Position numbers and translations under genes: made by a program. Below, in pieces: positions 47,437 through 58,010 of a DNA stretch of 64,000 bases; position 1 is the stretch's first letter; every line of letters starts with the position of its first letter. The stretch comes from Dipylidium caninum (lineage: Eukaryota; Platyhelminthes; Cestoda; Cyclophyllidea; Dipylidiidae): contig QEYB01000368.1 in NCBI GenBank assembly GCA_017562135.1, positions 558,001 to 622,000 on the forward strand, read 5' to 3'. The notes under the pieces are model-generated. The model saw nothing but the letters and a program-made list of their open reading frames with translations, ran no database searches and was not told where the DNA came from.

Positions 47437-48804
47437 AGTCGGTCTCCCTCTGGCTGTTTGTGCGTGTCTGTCTGACAGGAAAAGTCCTCCTCCATTTGTG
47501 TAGCTACACACATCTTACGGGCACACACACATACACACACACTACCTGCAGAGCAAATACACCCAGAGAGACACAGACACATGCCTAGTGTCTGGTTCGA
47601 GTGTCTGTGCGTTTGCCGGCATGTCCTTTTGAAGTTGATAGGAGGGAAAAAGAAACTAGACGAACACACATGTGGGACTGTTTTGGTCGAACAGTCCGCG
47701 CGGCCTCGCGCTCGTTCGTGGGCTCGCCGGGGGCAAGGAATGCTCGCAGGCCTCGCCACCTGCATGCCTCGCCTGCGCGGGACCCGCGTCCGCCCTGGCT
47801 GTCAAGGCCAGGACTTGTCCGAACCCGACAACCACCGTGGATTCCGGCGTTGCGTTCAGCGCAGAATGCCTCCAAAGCGCGCATTCAAATGAGCCTTCTC
47901 AGCCCCTGGGGAGGGGCGAAGGGGGATTGTTAGGGCGGTTTGAACCACTCGACGGAGGAGAGCAACGGGGACGTGTGACCAAACTCACCACGTCCGCGAC
48001 CAGCACCACGCGACACCATGGCCAAGGAAATATTTCCGAGGCGCACACATCACACACGCACGCACGCACGCACAAACGAGTGAATGTCTAGGCGTCTGGA
48101 CACTCGCTGGGCCCGGTGTATCCCTGTTCATGTGTGTATTTGCGACTGTCGGCGTCTTTTTGAAGTGGATTAGAAGGGGAATCCTGGCTCAGCGGGGATC
48201 TCCAACTTGCCGACTTAAAGGGCTCCGTCCGGCATCGCTCACCGTTTTAATGGCTTGCGCCTAATTCACGTCGGGCACATTTCCACGGGTTGAAGAAGAA
48301 GCAAGAGGAGTTGTCTAAGACTTGAGCTCATCTCATTTTTGAGTGAGTTACTGAGCACCCCACTTCAGTGTGCATATCCCGAACACTGCCCAGTGACAAT
48401 GGCTAAGGTTTGTTTCGTCATGTTGAGTTCCTCAAGAGGATAACCCCATCTCGTCTAAAAGAAGCTTCACCCTACGGAACACCGACTGGTGAACGCGGGA
48501 ATCAGGCCATCGTGCAAGCAGTGTTGTGCCACCATCCGCCAATCGCCAAGCAAAAGGCCCTAGAAGTATGGAGCTCATCCCAATTGTGGATGGAAAACTG
48601 AGAAAAGCGGAGAAGTGGTCCCAGGACCGGAAGACCAGACGGGGAGGTTTTCTTGACGAAGGAGAGACTGACGAATATGGTCTGCTCTCCTGCGCCTCTC
48701 GTTGAAGTTCCGACAACAGAAACCGCCAGCGTATGGCCATGACCATTGACCGGCCAAGCGACCGGCGCGGGGACAGTCGCCTATTCCGAGGGCCGGTGAC
48801 GGCT

Positions 48805-49524
48805 TCACCTGGGCCGTTGCCCTTGTGACTTAAGGCATTGTCGGCTCTGCGAAACTAATAATTCAAAATGTATGACAATTAGCACTGCGGCCCAATTTGT
48901 TTGAAATAGAACACTTAAAGAATGCTCTTTGCCTTCTGACCCGGCGTTTGCCACCACACGCTCAGCGAGTGGCACGAAGAAATGTGCCTTCAAGCACAGG
49001 GAGAGGAAATATGCAGTGGGGAGAGTCGACAGGCGGCGCATGTGCTTCCGGTAGTTATTCACTTCGTTACCAAGATCAACATGTAGGAAAGCGAGGAAAA
49101 CGGTGGACGTGGAATTGTGTCTCCAACCGATGAATGGGCCTCGGGGCGGGCGCCGTGAGCGGCTCTGGCCTTTAGCCCCCCCCCTCTTCCCCCCACGCCC
49201 CACGGGGCACGAGCGCAGGCAGTTAGTGTCTAACTCGAGGTCCTCTCTGTCTGGCCGTCGAACTCCTCTGTTAAATGCCCAGCGCAAGTGGGATGCGAAT
49301 GCACCGCACACACTGGCCAGCCGAAAGCGATCTTCGCCCTGGACACAGCATAATTGAAGTGGTATTACACCTGGTGGAGAAGGAAGGACGGGAGGAGGCA
49401 CTAAGCCGCGGAAGAAGAAAATAACAGGGAAATCCCTCAGCCTACGCAGGCCAGCACATCTGAAGACAGGCCGAGTTAGGCAGCGTGGTATATCATGAGG
49501 ACCTGACCTCATTGTACTCCGCAT
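48805..49524 (-). other. Long ORF of unknown status (239 codons)
   Basis: ATG-initiated and open for 239 codons, the longest frame in the window not tied to a known gene. The N-terminal part is Arg/Pro/Phe-rich and the C-terminal part more balanced (VNNYRKHMRRLSTLPTAYFL). There is no signal peptide, repeat or domain that I recognise. With stop density near that of 50% GC DNA this length is uncommon but possible by chance. Confidence 0.15.
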
Positions 49525-50249
49525 GAGAAGCGTCTCTGCTTGCCGGCAGTAAATGAACTGCGCCGAGTGATGAGCTGCTCACGGCACCACGCAAGTATTT
49601 CAGCGTAACTTCTGGTCAACCACCAGGTGTGATCGCAATTAAACTCCTTCCCGATAATCGCCCGTCCTGATGACAGGCAGCGACGACCGCCGAATCGTCA
49701 GTAGATTGTTCACCTCCGTGAACCGAGTAAGTAGCAGACGAGGAGAAAAAGTAGAGGAGTTTTTTGTGGCCTAGCAAAGCAAGAAGTGGGCGAGGAGGGA
49801 GAGAAGGCAAACAAACGAGTTGAAAGGCTCCCACGGTGTGCGCAAAGAAAGGCAGCAGTAGCGACAGCGGCGGTAGAACCAAGCGAACACAGAAAGAAAT
49901 AGCCAACGCCAAAAAGCGCACTTGCGCAAAAGCAAAATGGACGAAACGGGGCCAGGGAATGGAGTCTTGCGTGTGTCACCAAACGAAAAATTGTGAGGAC
50001 GGGGACGCGGGGGGAGTGCAACTGTTCCGTCGTCGAGACGGTCGTCGCGGTTGTGTTGACAATGGAGGAGGCAGAGACATGCCTCGCCTTCAGTCGCATT
50101 GGGGCGGCTATGACCGGGCGGAGGGGAGGAGAAGGGGGAGGCGGAGGCGGATGCGAAGGGTGAGGCGAGGGAGGGGAGAGGAGGCGGGAGATTGGGAGGA
50201 GAGATGGAGCTCTATCTTGGGGCGTAGCCTATCAGGGCCAGCACCAACC

Positions 50250-50640
50250 TGAACTTATAAATGCATTTCAGGAGCCAAAATGCAATCAACAGCACTGCTT
50301 TGATGGCCCTCACTGCAATTAATACTGGGATGAAGGAACTCACTGATATATGTGTACGGAAGAGATTGGGGCGTTAATTATTGATGATAGGCTTTTAGAC
50401 AATTAGGCATTTCCTACCCTTGGGAATAAACTGCGGGAGAAAAAGTTGTGTACAACCAAACAAGTGTTGCCTGGAGGTGTTGGCGGTGCAACAAGGGGAA
50501 AGTATTGCAAAGTTGGATTAGAATCGGCGTCACATTGCAAAATCCGTTTCGGCAGACTTCTTACGCGGAATAATTAGTTTGGCCTCTCCTCTTGATCATC
50601 ATATTATGGTTGCATTCACTTTGATCAAGTGACTGAGACT
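50250..50640. promoter_or_regulatory. AT-rich island with multiple TAAT/ATTA cores, possible enhancer
   Basis: About 390 bp of low GC in GC-rich surroundings, with CAATTAATAC, GTTAATTATTGATG, GACAATTAGGC and GAATAATTAGTTTGG elements and two TTGATCA-type palindromes. No open frame stands out. It lies about 3.4 kb upstream of the zinc-finger gene's readable 5' end, where an enhancer would be plausible. Confidence 0.25.
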
Positions 50641-51398
50641 CCATCTGAAGAGTTGTGCTCTTTTTCTTTACCTCCAGTCAGAGAAGGAAATTCATCCAAA
50701 GAAAAGGCAAAATGAGGAGGAATATTGTGCTGAGAGTTAGCTTTGACTCAACTCTCCCCACTCTCACAGAACAGCTGCGTCGAGGCCGCGGCGTTGACGA
50801 GGTGCGTCCGGGCTCCACCAAGGACCCCTCGGTCATCCGGGACCGCAAAGGACGATGACGAGCCCCGCCCTCAAAGAGGCAAGGCAGTTGTTCGCAGGGG
50901 AGCAGTTTTCTGCAGGAGACGGGGACCTGACCTGAGATGCCAGCCAAGGTCCAGACTGCGCCCAGACTTATTGAAGGGGTCCGCGACTCCTAGAGTGACG
51001 TGAGTGAAGGAGTGGCGTTGTGGTGGACAGTCCGATCACTCGGCTTGCGACAAAACGGTGGAGCACAGTCGAGCCCGATGCGGCGAAGAGAGAGAAGAGA
51101 AGGGGGAAAGGAGCGGAGCGGAGCGACCGTTAATCTCTTCTAGTCCTTCTGGTTGCAGTCAGTAGCAGGGCTCGGAGGAAAATACCTCAGAAAATGGCAC
51201 CTCATTCGGTGAGTCAGCACAATTATTTAAATTGTGGGAAGTGGAATTTCAAAATTATTCATCAACTGGCAAATTTTGTTGACAACTGTAGAGATATCGA
51301 AAGGGAGCAATGGAAAACAAACAAAGCAGCCAGTTGACAGGTAGACGAACAAAAGCGACAGCTGACACAAAACAGACTAAATGAAAGCGCATCGAGAA

Positions 51399-51401
<3 letters not shown>

Positions 51402-51464
<63 letters not shown>
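51402..51464. repeat. (GA)n microsatellite, about 31 units
   Basis: An uninterrupted GA run of about 62 bp, the longest perfect microsatellite in the window. Confidence 0.95.
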
Positions 51465-51467
<3 letters not shown>

Positions 51468-52459
51468 GTGGTCATTTGCAACGAAAGGCTTGATTGGGGT
51501 GGATAGCGAGGGAGCAAGGAATAGAGAAGTGGCAGCAGGAGGAGGTGGTGCCGGTGTGGCACCGCAGTTGATAGCCGTGTCTATTGCATTTGACCCAATG
51601 CGCCTTTGTTGAAGGAAGGGCGGGCAGGTCGTAAACGTCGCTGCCGGTCTGCTCTCCCCTCACCATGGCAGGTGGCGCATTTTAAGACCTGTCACGGAAT
51701 CTGTCCCTCATGAAAAGGATGGAGCACCCACTTTGCTTTGACTAGCATCTCCTCAAAACCCCGCGTCGCCGGATCACCGGTGCCTCTTCCCATGAATGAG
51801 GGAATTCGCCACAAAGCATTGAGGATACCAGGTAAACCAAGGAAATGGGAGGCTGCCCCCGCATTTATAAGAAATACAGACTTCGGAGGAGGTTACGCAG
51901 CCTTCGGAAAATGAAACTAGCTCCTATTAATTAACTTCCATTCCGTTGTGTGCGCTGACATTATATTAGCCATGGTGAATACAGCGGAGGATAAAGGAGT
52001 TCTTGGGAAACCAGTTGGAGATGTCCCGTGCACACGTCGCCTTCGTAACGGCTGACATCGTCGTCACGTAGCTACTCCGCGAAATCCACATAATTTGATA
52101 CGTTGAGACCTACCAGAACTCCGGACCCTCGAAAAAGCTTCCCTTTTCGCAAGCACACGAATTTCACTCCAAGCCTTCCCAGTGGCCGAATTGGCGGCAA
52201 GTGGGCGCGTAAACTAAACGTTTTTAACGAATATTCTTCACTCAAGGATGACTTCGAGTTCCTTTCACGGCAATAATTGGTCGAAATTCTGCACACTTTA
52301 CAGTATTTTTAAATGGAACAAGTTAACATAAATCTCCCCGCCGGCGCACATCCGCACATGAAAGAGGAAAAGATACACTTATTTTCCATTCCTTTCCTAG
52401 CTCGATGATGTGTTTCTCTTCCCTCAACATCTCCACCCCTCATTCATTTTTTGTTGACG

Positions 52460-52622
52460 CGGACTCTTCTTCCCTCCTCCGCCTCCTCCCCTTTTCCTCT
52501 CCCTCTCCTTTTTCCTCTTCTTCTTCTTCTTCATCCTCTTTTTCTTCTTCTTCCTTTCCTCCTTGCTTGGTGAGGCAGTAAAAGCAGAAGAAGAAGAAGA
52601 AGAAGAAGAAAAAGAAGAAGAA
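52460..52622. repeat. Polypyrimidine tract followed by polypurine (GAA)n tract
   Basis: About 100 bp of nearly pure C/T on plus (including CTT repeats at 52516-52531) is followed after a short spacer by GAA repeats (52585-52621). The CTT and GAA runs are inverted repeats of each other. Confidence 0.85.
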
Positions 52623-53734
52623 TGGACAAGTAGGTAGGCGTACTGGTGGCCAGTTGCTATCTTCTCCTCGACGCAAATTTTTCTCCGGTTACTCGATGAA
52701 GACAGCAATTTTTACGCGTAGAAATGCACGCGCACTTGCACGTATACACCTAATCGCCTCCCGAATGGTCTCCCTCACTTTTACGCATCTCACACCATTT
52801 AACCATTATTCATATGAGATTTATACGCCAAACGGGAGGGGTCTGCATTGTTCCTCGGGCATAAAAACATGGAGAAGTTAAGCGAAATCTTAGAAAACGA
52901 CTGCTTCTGGCGAACAACAGGAAGGCCCACATAAAAACAATTAAACTCAAATTATTAACGAAATGACCATATGAGTAAAAGCATGGAAATATTTTGCAGA
53001 AAATTACGGAGGTTTCTCGCAAAGATATATGCCCCTTCCTAACCCTACCTCGGAAAATGACGGGACACGATGGGTGAGGTGGCATCTTCGAAGAATATCA
53101 AAAATGACAAAATGTTGAACAAATAAATTGATGTAACTTTGCGAAATTTTTCATAATTGCCACAAGAATTTTCTGGGAAGTTAGTAACATACACAGACAG
53201 TGTCTTATTTACTTATCTACATACACAGAAGGGTACATGGGAGGAGAAAGTAGGCCAGGTTTAACTCAACTTATTCATTTTGGACTCTGATTCCCTATAA
53301 GGTCTAACGTCAATCACCGAAAATATATGGGGCATTACTAAGCAACTACCAAACCGAAATATATGATACACCAAGAAAATGTGTAATAGAAGAGTATCAA
53401 AGACACAATTAGCTTTTCAGATAGAGCTATTTTCAGAATTTAAATAAATTAATCTCGAAAATCAGTGCGTTTTTTTTGAAGGCCAATAAAAGAAGGCTAA
53501 TGAGACTTAATCTAAAGCCCTTGTGCTAAAAAATTAGCAGTTCATGATACTCACGGCATTGAATCATTTTGCTCAGATTGGGAACTGAGAGCGGAATGCA
53601 GCAGAAGATTTCTTGAAGTCGCCGAGAACAGTTGAGAAGAGGAATTGAAGAAAGAGGGAATGAGTGGAAGAGACGAAGCTTGGGGTGGAGATGGTAGGGA
53701 TAAATTCAAGGCTGATGAAGTTGTATTATTGGAA

Positions 53735-54081
53735 TCACTTTGTGGGGGGAGTTTGTCGATCATCCGATTTGAGAGATGGGGCCTCTTCACCACCACTATT
53801 TTCGTCTACGTTTTCAAGTTCGTTAAACACCCGAGAAACCGCACTGAGCTTGGTGATGCATGTGCGCAAATAGTCGGATATGAATATTTGTTGACTTAGA
53901 GTTGCCTGTAAACGGTCAATGGAAGCGGAAACCTCAGACTGAGCGACTTCGAGGGCGACTCGTTGTTCATTCACAGTAAGGAATTGGTCTGCCTTTAGGC
54001 ACTCAAGGTGAGGAAGCGAGTCCATCGAGCAAGGAAATTTGCTAGACCACAGTTGAAGAAAATTGGCGTGTAGGTTCATAT
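53735..54081 (-). CDS. Small coiled-coil protein, distantly BORCS5-like
   Basis: The exon begins at 54081 after a textbook acceptor (CTGCTCTCCTTTCCCAG) and stays open to TGA at 53737-53735. An ATG two bases inside gives a 114-residue protein, MNLHANFLQLWSSKF onward. It is mainly heptad-like helix (SASIDRLQATLSQQIFISDY; CITKLSAVSRVFNELENV) with an acidic, polar C-terminal tail. Spacing of an FLQLW motif and a later NEQ-plus-coiled-coil loosely recalls BORC subunit 5 (lysosome positioning), but I see no diagnostic motif, so this is a guess. The exon could be complete (ATG right after the acceptor) or the last of several; no earlier exon was found in the 1.3 kb up to ETHE1. Confidence 0.5.
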
Positions 54082-55310
54082 CTGGGAAAGGAGAGCAGTA
54101 TGCCTTAAGACAAAAAAACAAATCAATATGAGCAAGAAAAAGGCGCAATGTACGATAATTGGAAATACAAATAACAAAAAAGCACTACCCTAAGCTATTG
54201 GTTTATGACACAATTTGTTTCACCAAAGCTGTCGTAAAACCCTCTAATGAGATTTGGATCATGCGTACATGAAAGTGAAACCATATTATATCGCGTTATT
54301 CTCGATATAAGTGTCCTCATTTTTCATTTAATGTATGATCTCGATTGGCAAAACCTGGGTGTGCAGCAACAGAACAATTAAAATTAAAAGTATATAAACT
54401 GACCTTTTAGTGAGGAATAAGGTTTTAATATTAATGGGTATAAATATGTACATAACCAAAACAATTCAATCAAAACAAACCCAAGAAATTATTTTATTTG
54501 TGTGAACCCATATGATTTGTCGTTGCGAAGTTGCGTTGGCGGTTTCACGCTTTGTAAAATGAGGAATGAAATGCGAAAACGACAAACCCTATATTTGAAA
54601 TATCATCCGACACCCAACCAACCAGAATCATGTATGTGACCTTTAACAGAACCAATCACTCCTGTAGACATACATGTAAATTGGGTAACTTAAATAACGG
54701 TATCTCTTTATTGAAAGATATAAGCTTATGCTTTAAGCCTTGAATTCACTTCAATTTTATTAAAAACCAATAGTATAATGGCACGGATGTTAATGCATTT
54801 TAAAGCTTAAATTTTTAACATTTTCTAAATGCCCGACTGCTGATGAAAAGTTAGTCAGTCAATTGCAAAATTTGGATAGCTTACGGGTTCGCACAGGTGG
54901 AATTATTTTTAAAATGGCTTTAGGCTTGTGTCAATGCGCGGATCGACCACGACTTGGCTTTCTATTTTGCGGGATGCTTCAATAGTGACTATACCGAAAA
55001 CGCGGGGGCGAGTAACTCTCGTCTCTTTGCCTCTCAAGTTGCGATCGTTTGCGCCCTAAGTATATGTTCGTCTTGTTTGTAACCCGACAGGAAGTATCCT
55101 AAGACGAAGGTCAAACAGTGGACGCTCTTAACGCACTCCTTGTATATGCCATGACATTAATTCTTCTGACATTTTGTAAAATGCACTGCGGACCACCCCT
55201 GAAGTCTCTTACCGCTTTTTGGGGTTATGACGTAGTTACGATAATAACAACACCCCAAGAGAGCCATTGGTGAAGGCGGTGGTGGCAACTGAACAGCATA
55301 AATAATTTTT
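54082..55310. other. AT-rich spacer between ETHE1 and the coiled-coil gene
   Basis: About 1.2 kb, markedly AT-rich compared with the central region. No coding frame stands out. Any 5' exon of the coiled-coil gene would have to lie here. Confidence 0.5.
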
Positions 55311-55316
55311 TTTATT
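55311..55316 (-). terminator. Polyadenylation signal of ETHE1
   Basis: AATAAA on the minus strand, 57 nt beyond the ETHE1 stop, followed by an A/T-rich stretch. Confidence 0.7.
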
Positions 55317-55373
55317 TCGGAAGACTTATAGGACTGCGATGATAAAAGGATGTTACGTATCAACAACAATCCA

Positions 55374-57282
55374 TCAATCGCCGTATCCGCACTTGAGGTT
55401 GAGCGGAAGAGATCGGTCAATCTGTTTCGGATACGGTAGATTCAGATTTTTCATAATCTCAATAAATTCCTCCCGAGACTTGGTAAGTCTAGGAATAAAA
55501 TAAATCTGATAATAGATTCAATCTTTCAAAAGAATGAGTTTTACTGTCATATGAAATGTTTAAATACGACCGAAAAATACGGGCATACAAAAAGCATCAA
55601 AAGTCCTTAAGTGATAATCGCATAGTGGTGGACTTGAGTCATGCAAAATTCTCCCTAACGCTTTGTTGGTTCAGGAGCTATTTTGGGATGTTATATAACA
55701 TGTAAACTCAGCTGTTCCCAGGCTTGCCAGTTCCACACCACAGGCATACGACATAATGAAACAGTTGTTTGTCAAACCTCGTATTGTATTTCTTTTCCTC
55801 TGCCACGGTAGTCATCATTCGACCCGAGTATTCATGGGCAGGAAAGAGGAGATAATCACCCGGCAGAGACAGTATTTGCGAGTGAACAGACTCATAAAGA
55901 CGCTCGGATGAACCCTGCTGAAAGTCTGTCCGACCGCAACCGCGGATGAGGAGGGCGTCTCCTGTGAAAGCGGCTCGTGCCGAGTGCAGCACGTAGGTCA
56001 TGCAGCCGTCAGTGTGACCTCACAAAGAGTAATGCAGTTACAGCCCTGAGCCTACTTGTCTCGCCCTTAGTCTGACCCTCTCCAATCCTTTTTTCATCAC
56101 AGCTCTATGACACCACCGCCACTAATGAGAAGAGTTTCAGGGAACCATGGCCAAATGGTGTGGCAGAGGTCATCCTACTTTCTACTGTGAGAACTACATA
56201 TATTCTACATGAACCGTTTATCTGTTTTCATTCAGGCCCAAAGGAGAGCCACTGCTAATGGTCGTCAGGCTACTTCGTGTGAACGGTGAACGTCTGGACA
56301 GCTACAGTTACCCACCCACATGCGGAAAATGTTCATGTACCTGGGGTGCTGCGGCATTCTAGTTGGACATTGTCGCACTTGAGAACATCGCCAGCCCTCA
56401 CATGAAGGTCCGCGCGAGCCATAGTTACTTCGGAGATAACACTTTGACAAGTTGCGCCAAAAATCTTCTTCAGAGCCCCAGTTCCGGTTACGTGGTCTGC
56501 GTGCACGTGCGTGTTTACCACATAGCACAAATCCAAGTCTAATTCACGTATCTAGGGTGGTGAAGGTTGGAATAGCACTGTCAATCATCACAATACTTCT
56601 TTACGAATTAATCATCTGAACCGAAAACGACAAAAGGTCGTGGAATAATGTCCGAATGGGATGACGCATACTGAAGTGTCTGCTTCATGGTGTTGACGAG
56701 TTCTATCCGTGCCTAAGTGGAATAGTAGATCCACTTCGTTAATGCATCGACACTTTTTCCACGTGGGCGAGTTGCAAGGAAGTGGCAATCAAGGGCACTT
56801 CGATCAAGGATGTGACAAAACTTGAAGCAGTGCAGCATTCTCTTAATGCCAATTACAAAGCCTAATAGGCTGGGTTCCAGAAAATTTTTCTGCCTCTCCC
56901 TCTTGACACTTCCTTTCCACACGGACAAAAGGTTTCGAATATCTCAAGTTCGGATAATACTAAAACGCGAAGTGGTAGGAACGAAAGATCTCTTCCACGT
57001 GGAATGAAGAGGCGAAAAAAACTCTTCACTACAACGCGATCAAATGGCGAAAAGCTTTGGCAATTTGTCTCGGCATCACGAATCCACGTAAATGAGCCCA
57101 TGAAGGTTACTCACCACTTTTGCGTCGCGTTCGGCGGTTTCCAGCACAGGGTCAATGAGGACAGCCCGTCTGGATACGGCGTCACCAATGAGATATGTGA
57201 ATGTGGAAGTGGCCGTTTCAAAGAGCTGGCGGAAGACGAACGGGCCACTAGCTGTCAGTAGCGGAAGAGCCTTACCCGCCAT
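55374..57282 (-). CDS. ETHE1: ETHE1 persulfide dioxygenase (mitochondrial sulfur dioxygenase)
   Basis: Four exons, 57282-57115, 56551-56341, 56018-55778 and 55488-55374, with matching phases 0, 1 and 2, encode 244 residues (human about 254). The enzyme uses non-haem iron to oxidise glutathione persulfide to sulfite in mitochondrial sulfide breakdown. It is a metallo-beta-lactamase fold: exon 1 [18 protein letters not shown] and [15 protein letters not shown]; exon 2 the metal motif [13 protein letters not shown]; exon 3 GHTDGC, then [19 protein letters not shown] (the hydroxyacylglutathione-hydrolase-like second metal region and family signature) and LFPAHEYSG with the last iron-binding His; exon 4 the C-terminal [11 protein letters not shown], ending KCGYGD. 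All iron ligands and the GRTDFQ loop are intact. The N-terminus ([15 protein letters not shown]) is short, so a mitochondrial presequence is weak. Start: the first ATG, 13 nt after an acceptor. Confidence 0.97.
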
Positions 57283-57310
57283 TGTGGAACAAGGTCTAAA
57301 GGGAATTGAA
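57283..57310 (-). promoter_or_regulatory. Splice-acceptor-like site just upstream of the ETHE1 start
   Basis: On the minus strand CAATTCCCTTTAG ends at 57296, leaving a 13-nt leader before the ATG. It can accept either an upstream 5'UTR exon or a spliced leader. The upstream gene's stop lies only 222 nt away, which favours the latter. Confidence 0.45.
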
Positions 57311-57503
57311 CTGCCGAGTGAAATTTTGTCAGCATTCTGAATTGCAAATATTCCAACACAATCCCTCTTTTGAAAATAAACTTTGTCAAAGCAATAAAGG
57401 AAAACTGTAGTGCAGTAAGTTTGGAACAAACAGATGAACCTAATAGGAAAGGAAATTGCTCTACTGCATTTGACTTGGCTTTAACTGACACCACTTGATC
57501 ATA

Positions 57504-58010
57504 TCATGAGTAAAAGTAAGCGGAGTTGTTCACATTTTGATCTTCCAATTTTGGGCGTACTGGAGATTTGGCGAACTGTTGAAAGCTCAGACAATAGCGG
57601 CAGAGGAGCAACGGGACCAGGCCGAACACAACGCAGGCAGGCAAGCAGTAATATACCACTTTGACGCCGGATTTATAAGAGGTCAGGTGGAATGCAACTA
57701 AATTGACGGCACGAATGAGCGCGCCAGGACGCTTGCTCGAGGGGATGGAACACCAATAGCCGAGAGTGTGCCACTCAACCTCGCCTTCGTTATCGCTAAT
57801 TCAGAGAAGTTAGTTTGCATCAATCACCGTCAGCTCTCATTAGCACATCCTGCACTTAAAGTAAACCTGGATTCGATTGCAAGACCGGAATATCGTCGTG
57901 CTTCGCATTGATGTAAAATGTTTAAAGGACTTCCCAATTGGGAACTCGAAGTCAATTTTACGTAGCCTTTTATTAAGAGGAACTCCATACGTCCCTCAGA
58001 GCTCCGTGCT
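57504..58010 (-). CDS. C-terminal exons of a membrane protein (TMEM231-like topology, not proven)
   Basis: The last exon, 57795-57504, has no start codon and was found by reading splice sites. It encodes EVEWHTLGYWCSIPSSKRPG, then a hydrophobic helix VVYYCLPACVVFGLVPLLLC, and ends VNNSAYFYS before TGA. A 71-nt intron (57866-57796, GTTTAC...TTAG) joins it in phase 2 to an upstream exon ending at 57867. That exon contains MEFLLIKGYVKLTSSSQLGS and HQCEARRYSGLAIES and begins near 57994-58010. An extracytoplasmic beta-rich segment, then one C-terminal helix and a short tail, recalls TMEM231 of the ciliary transition zone, but similarity is weak and N-terminal exons were not found. An alternative start is the ATG at 57988. 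The stop is 222 nt before ETHE1's ATG, same strand. Confidence 0.55.

Larger units (their letters stand above)
46900..53734. other. Gene-poor region between the zinc-finger gene and the minus-strand cluster
   Basis: No recognised gene. A 239-codon ATG frame on minus at 49524-48805 is the longest unexplained frame in the window but has no recognisable domain. A minus frame at 52296-52072, preceded by GTGCAG, reads somewhat protein-like and has an internal GTAGGT donor. Upstream exons of the zinc-finger gene could lie here but were not found. Repeats and an AT-rich island are listed separately. Confidence 0.5.

Noticed and set aside
53551..53796. Ser/Pro-rich minus frame beside the coiled-coil exon
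   Set aside because: Shadow in another frame overlapping the 3' end of the coiled-coil exon; low complexity and no splice support.
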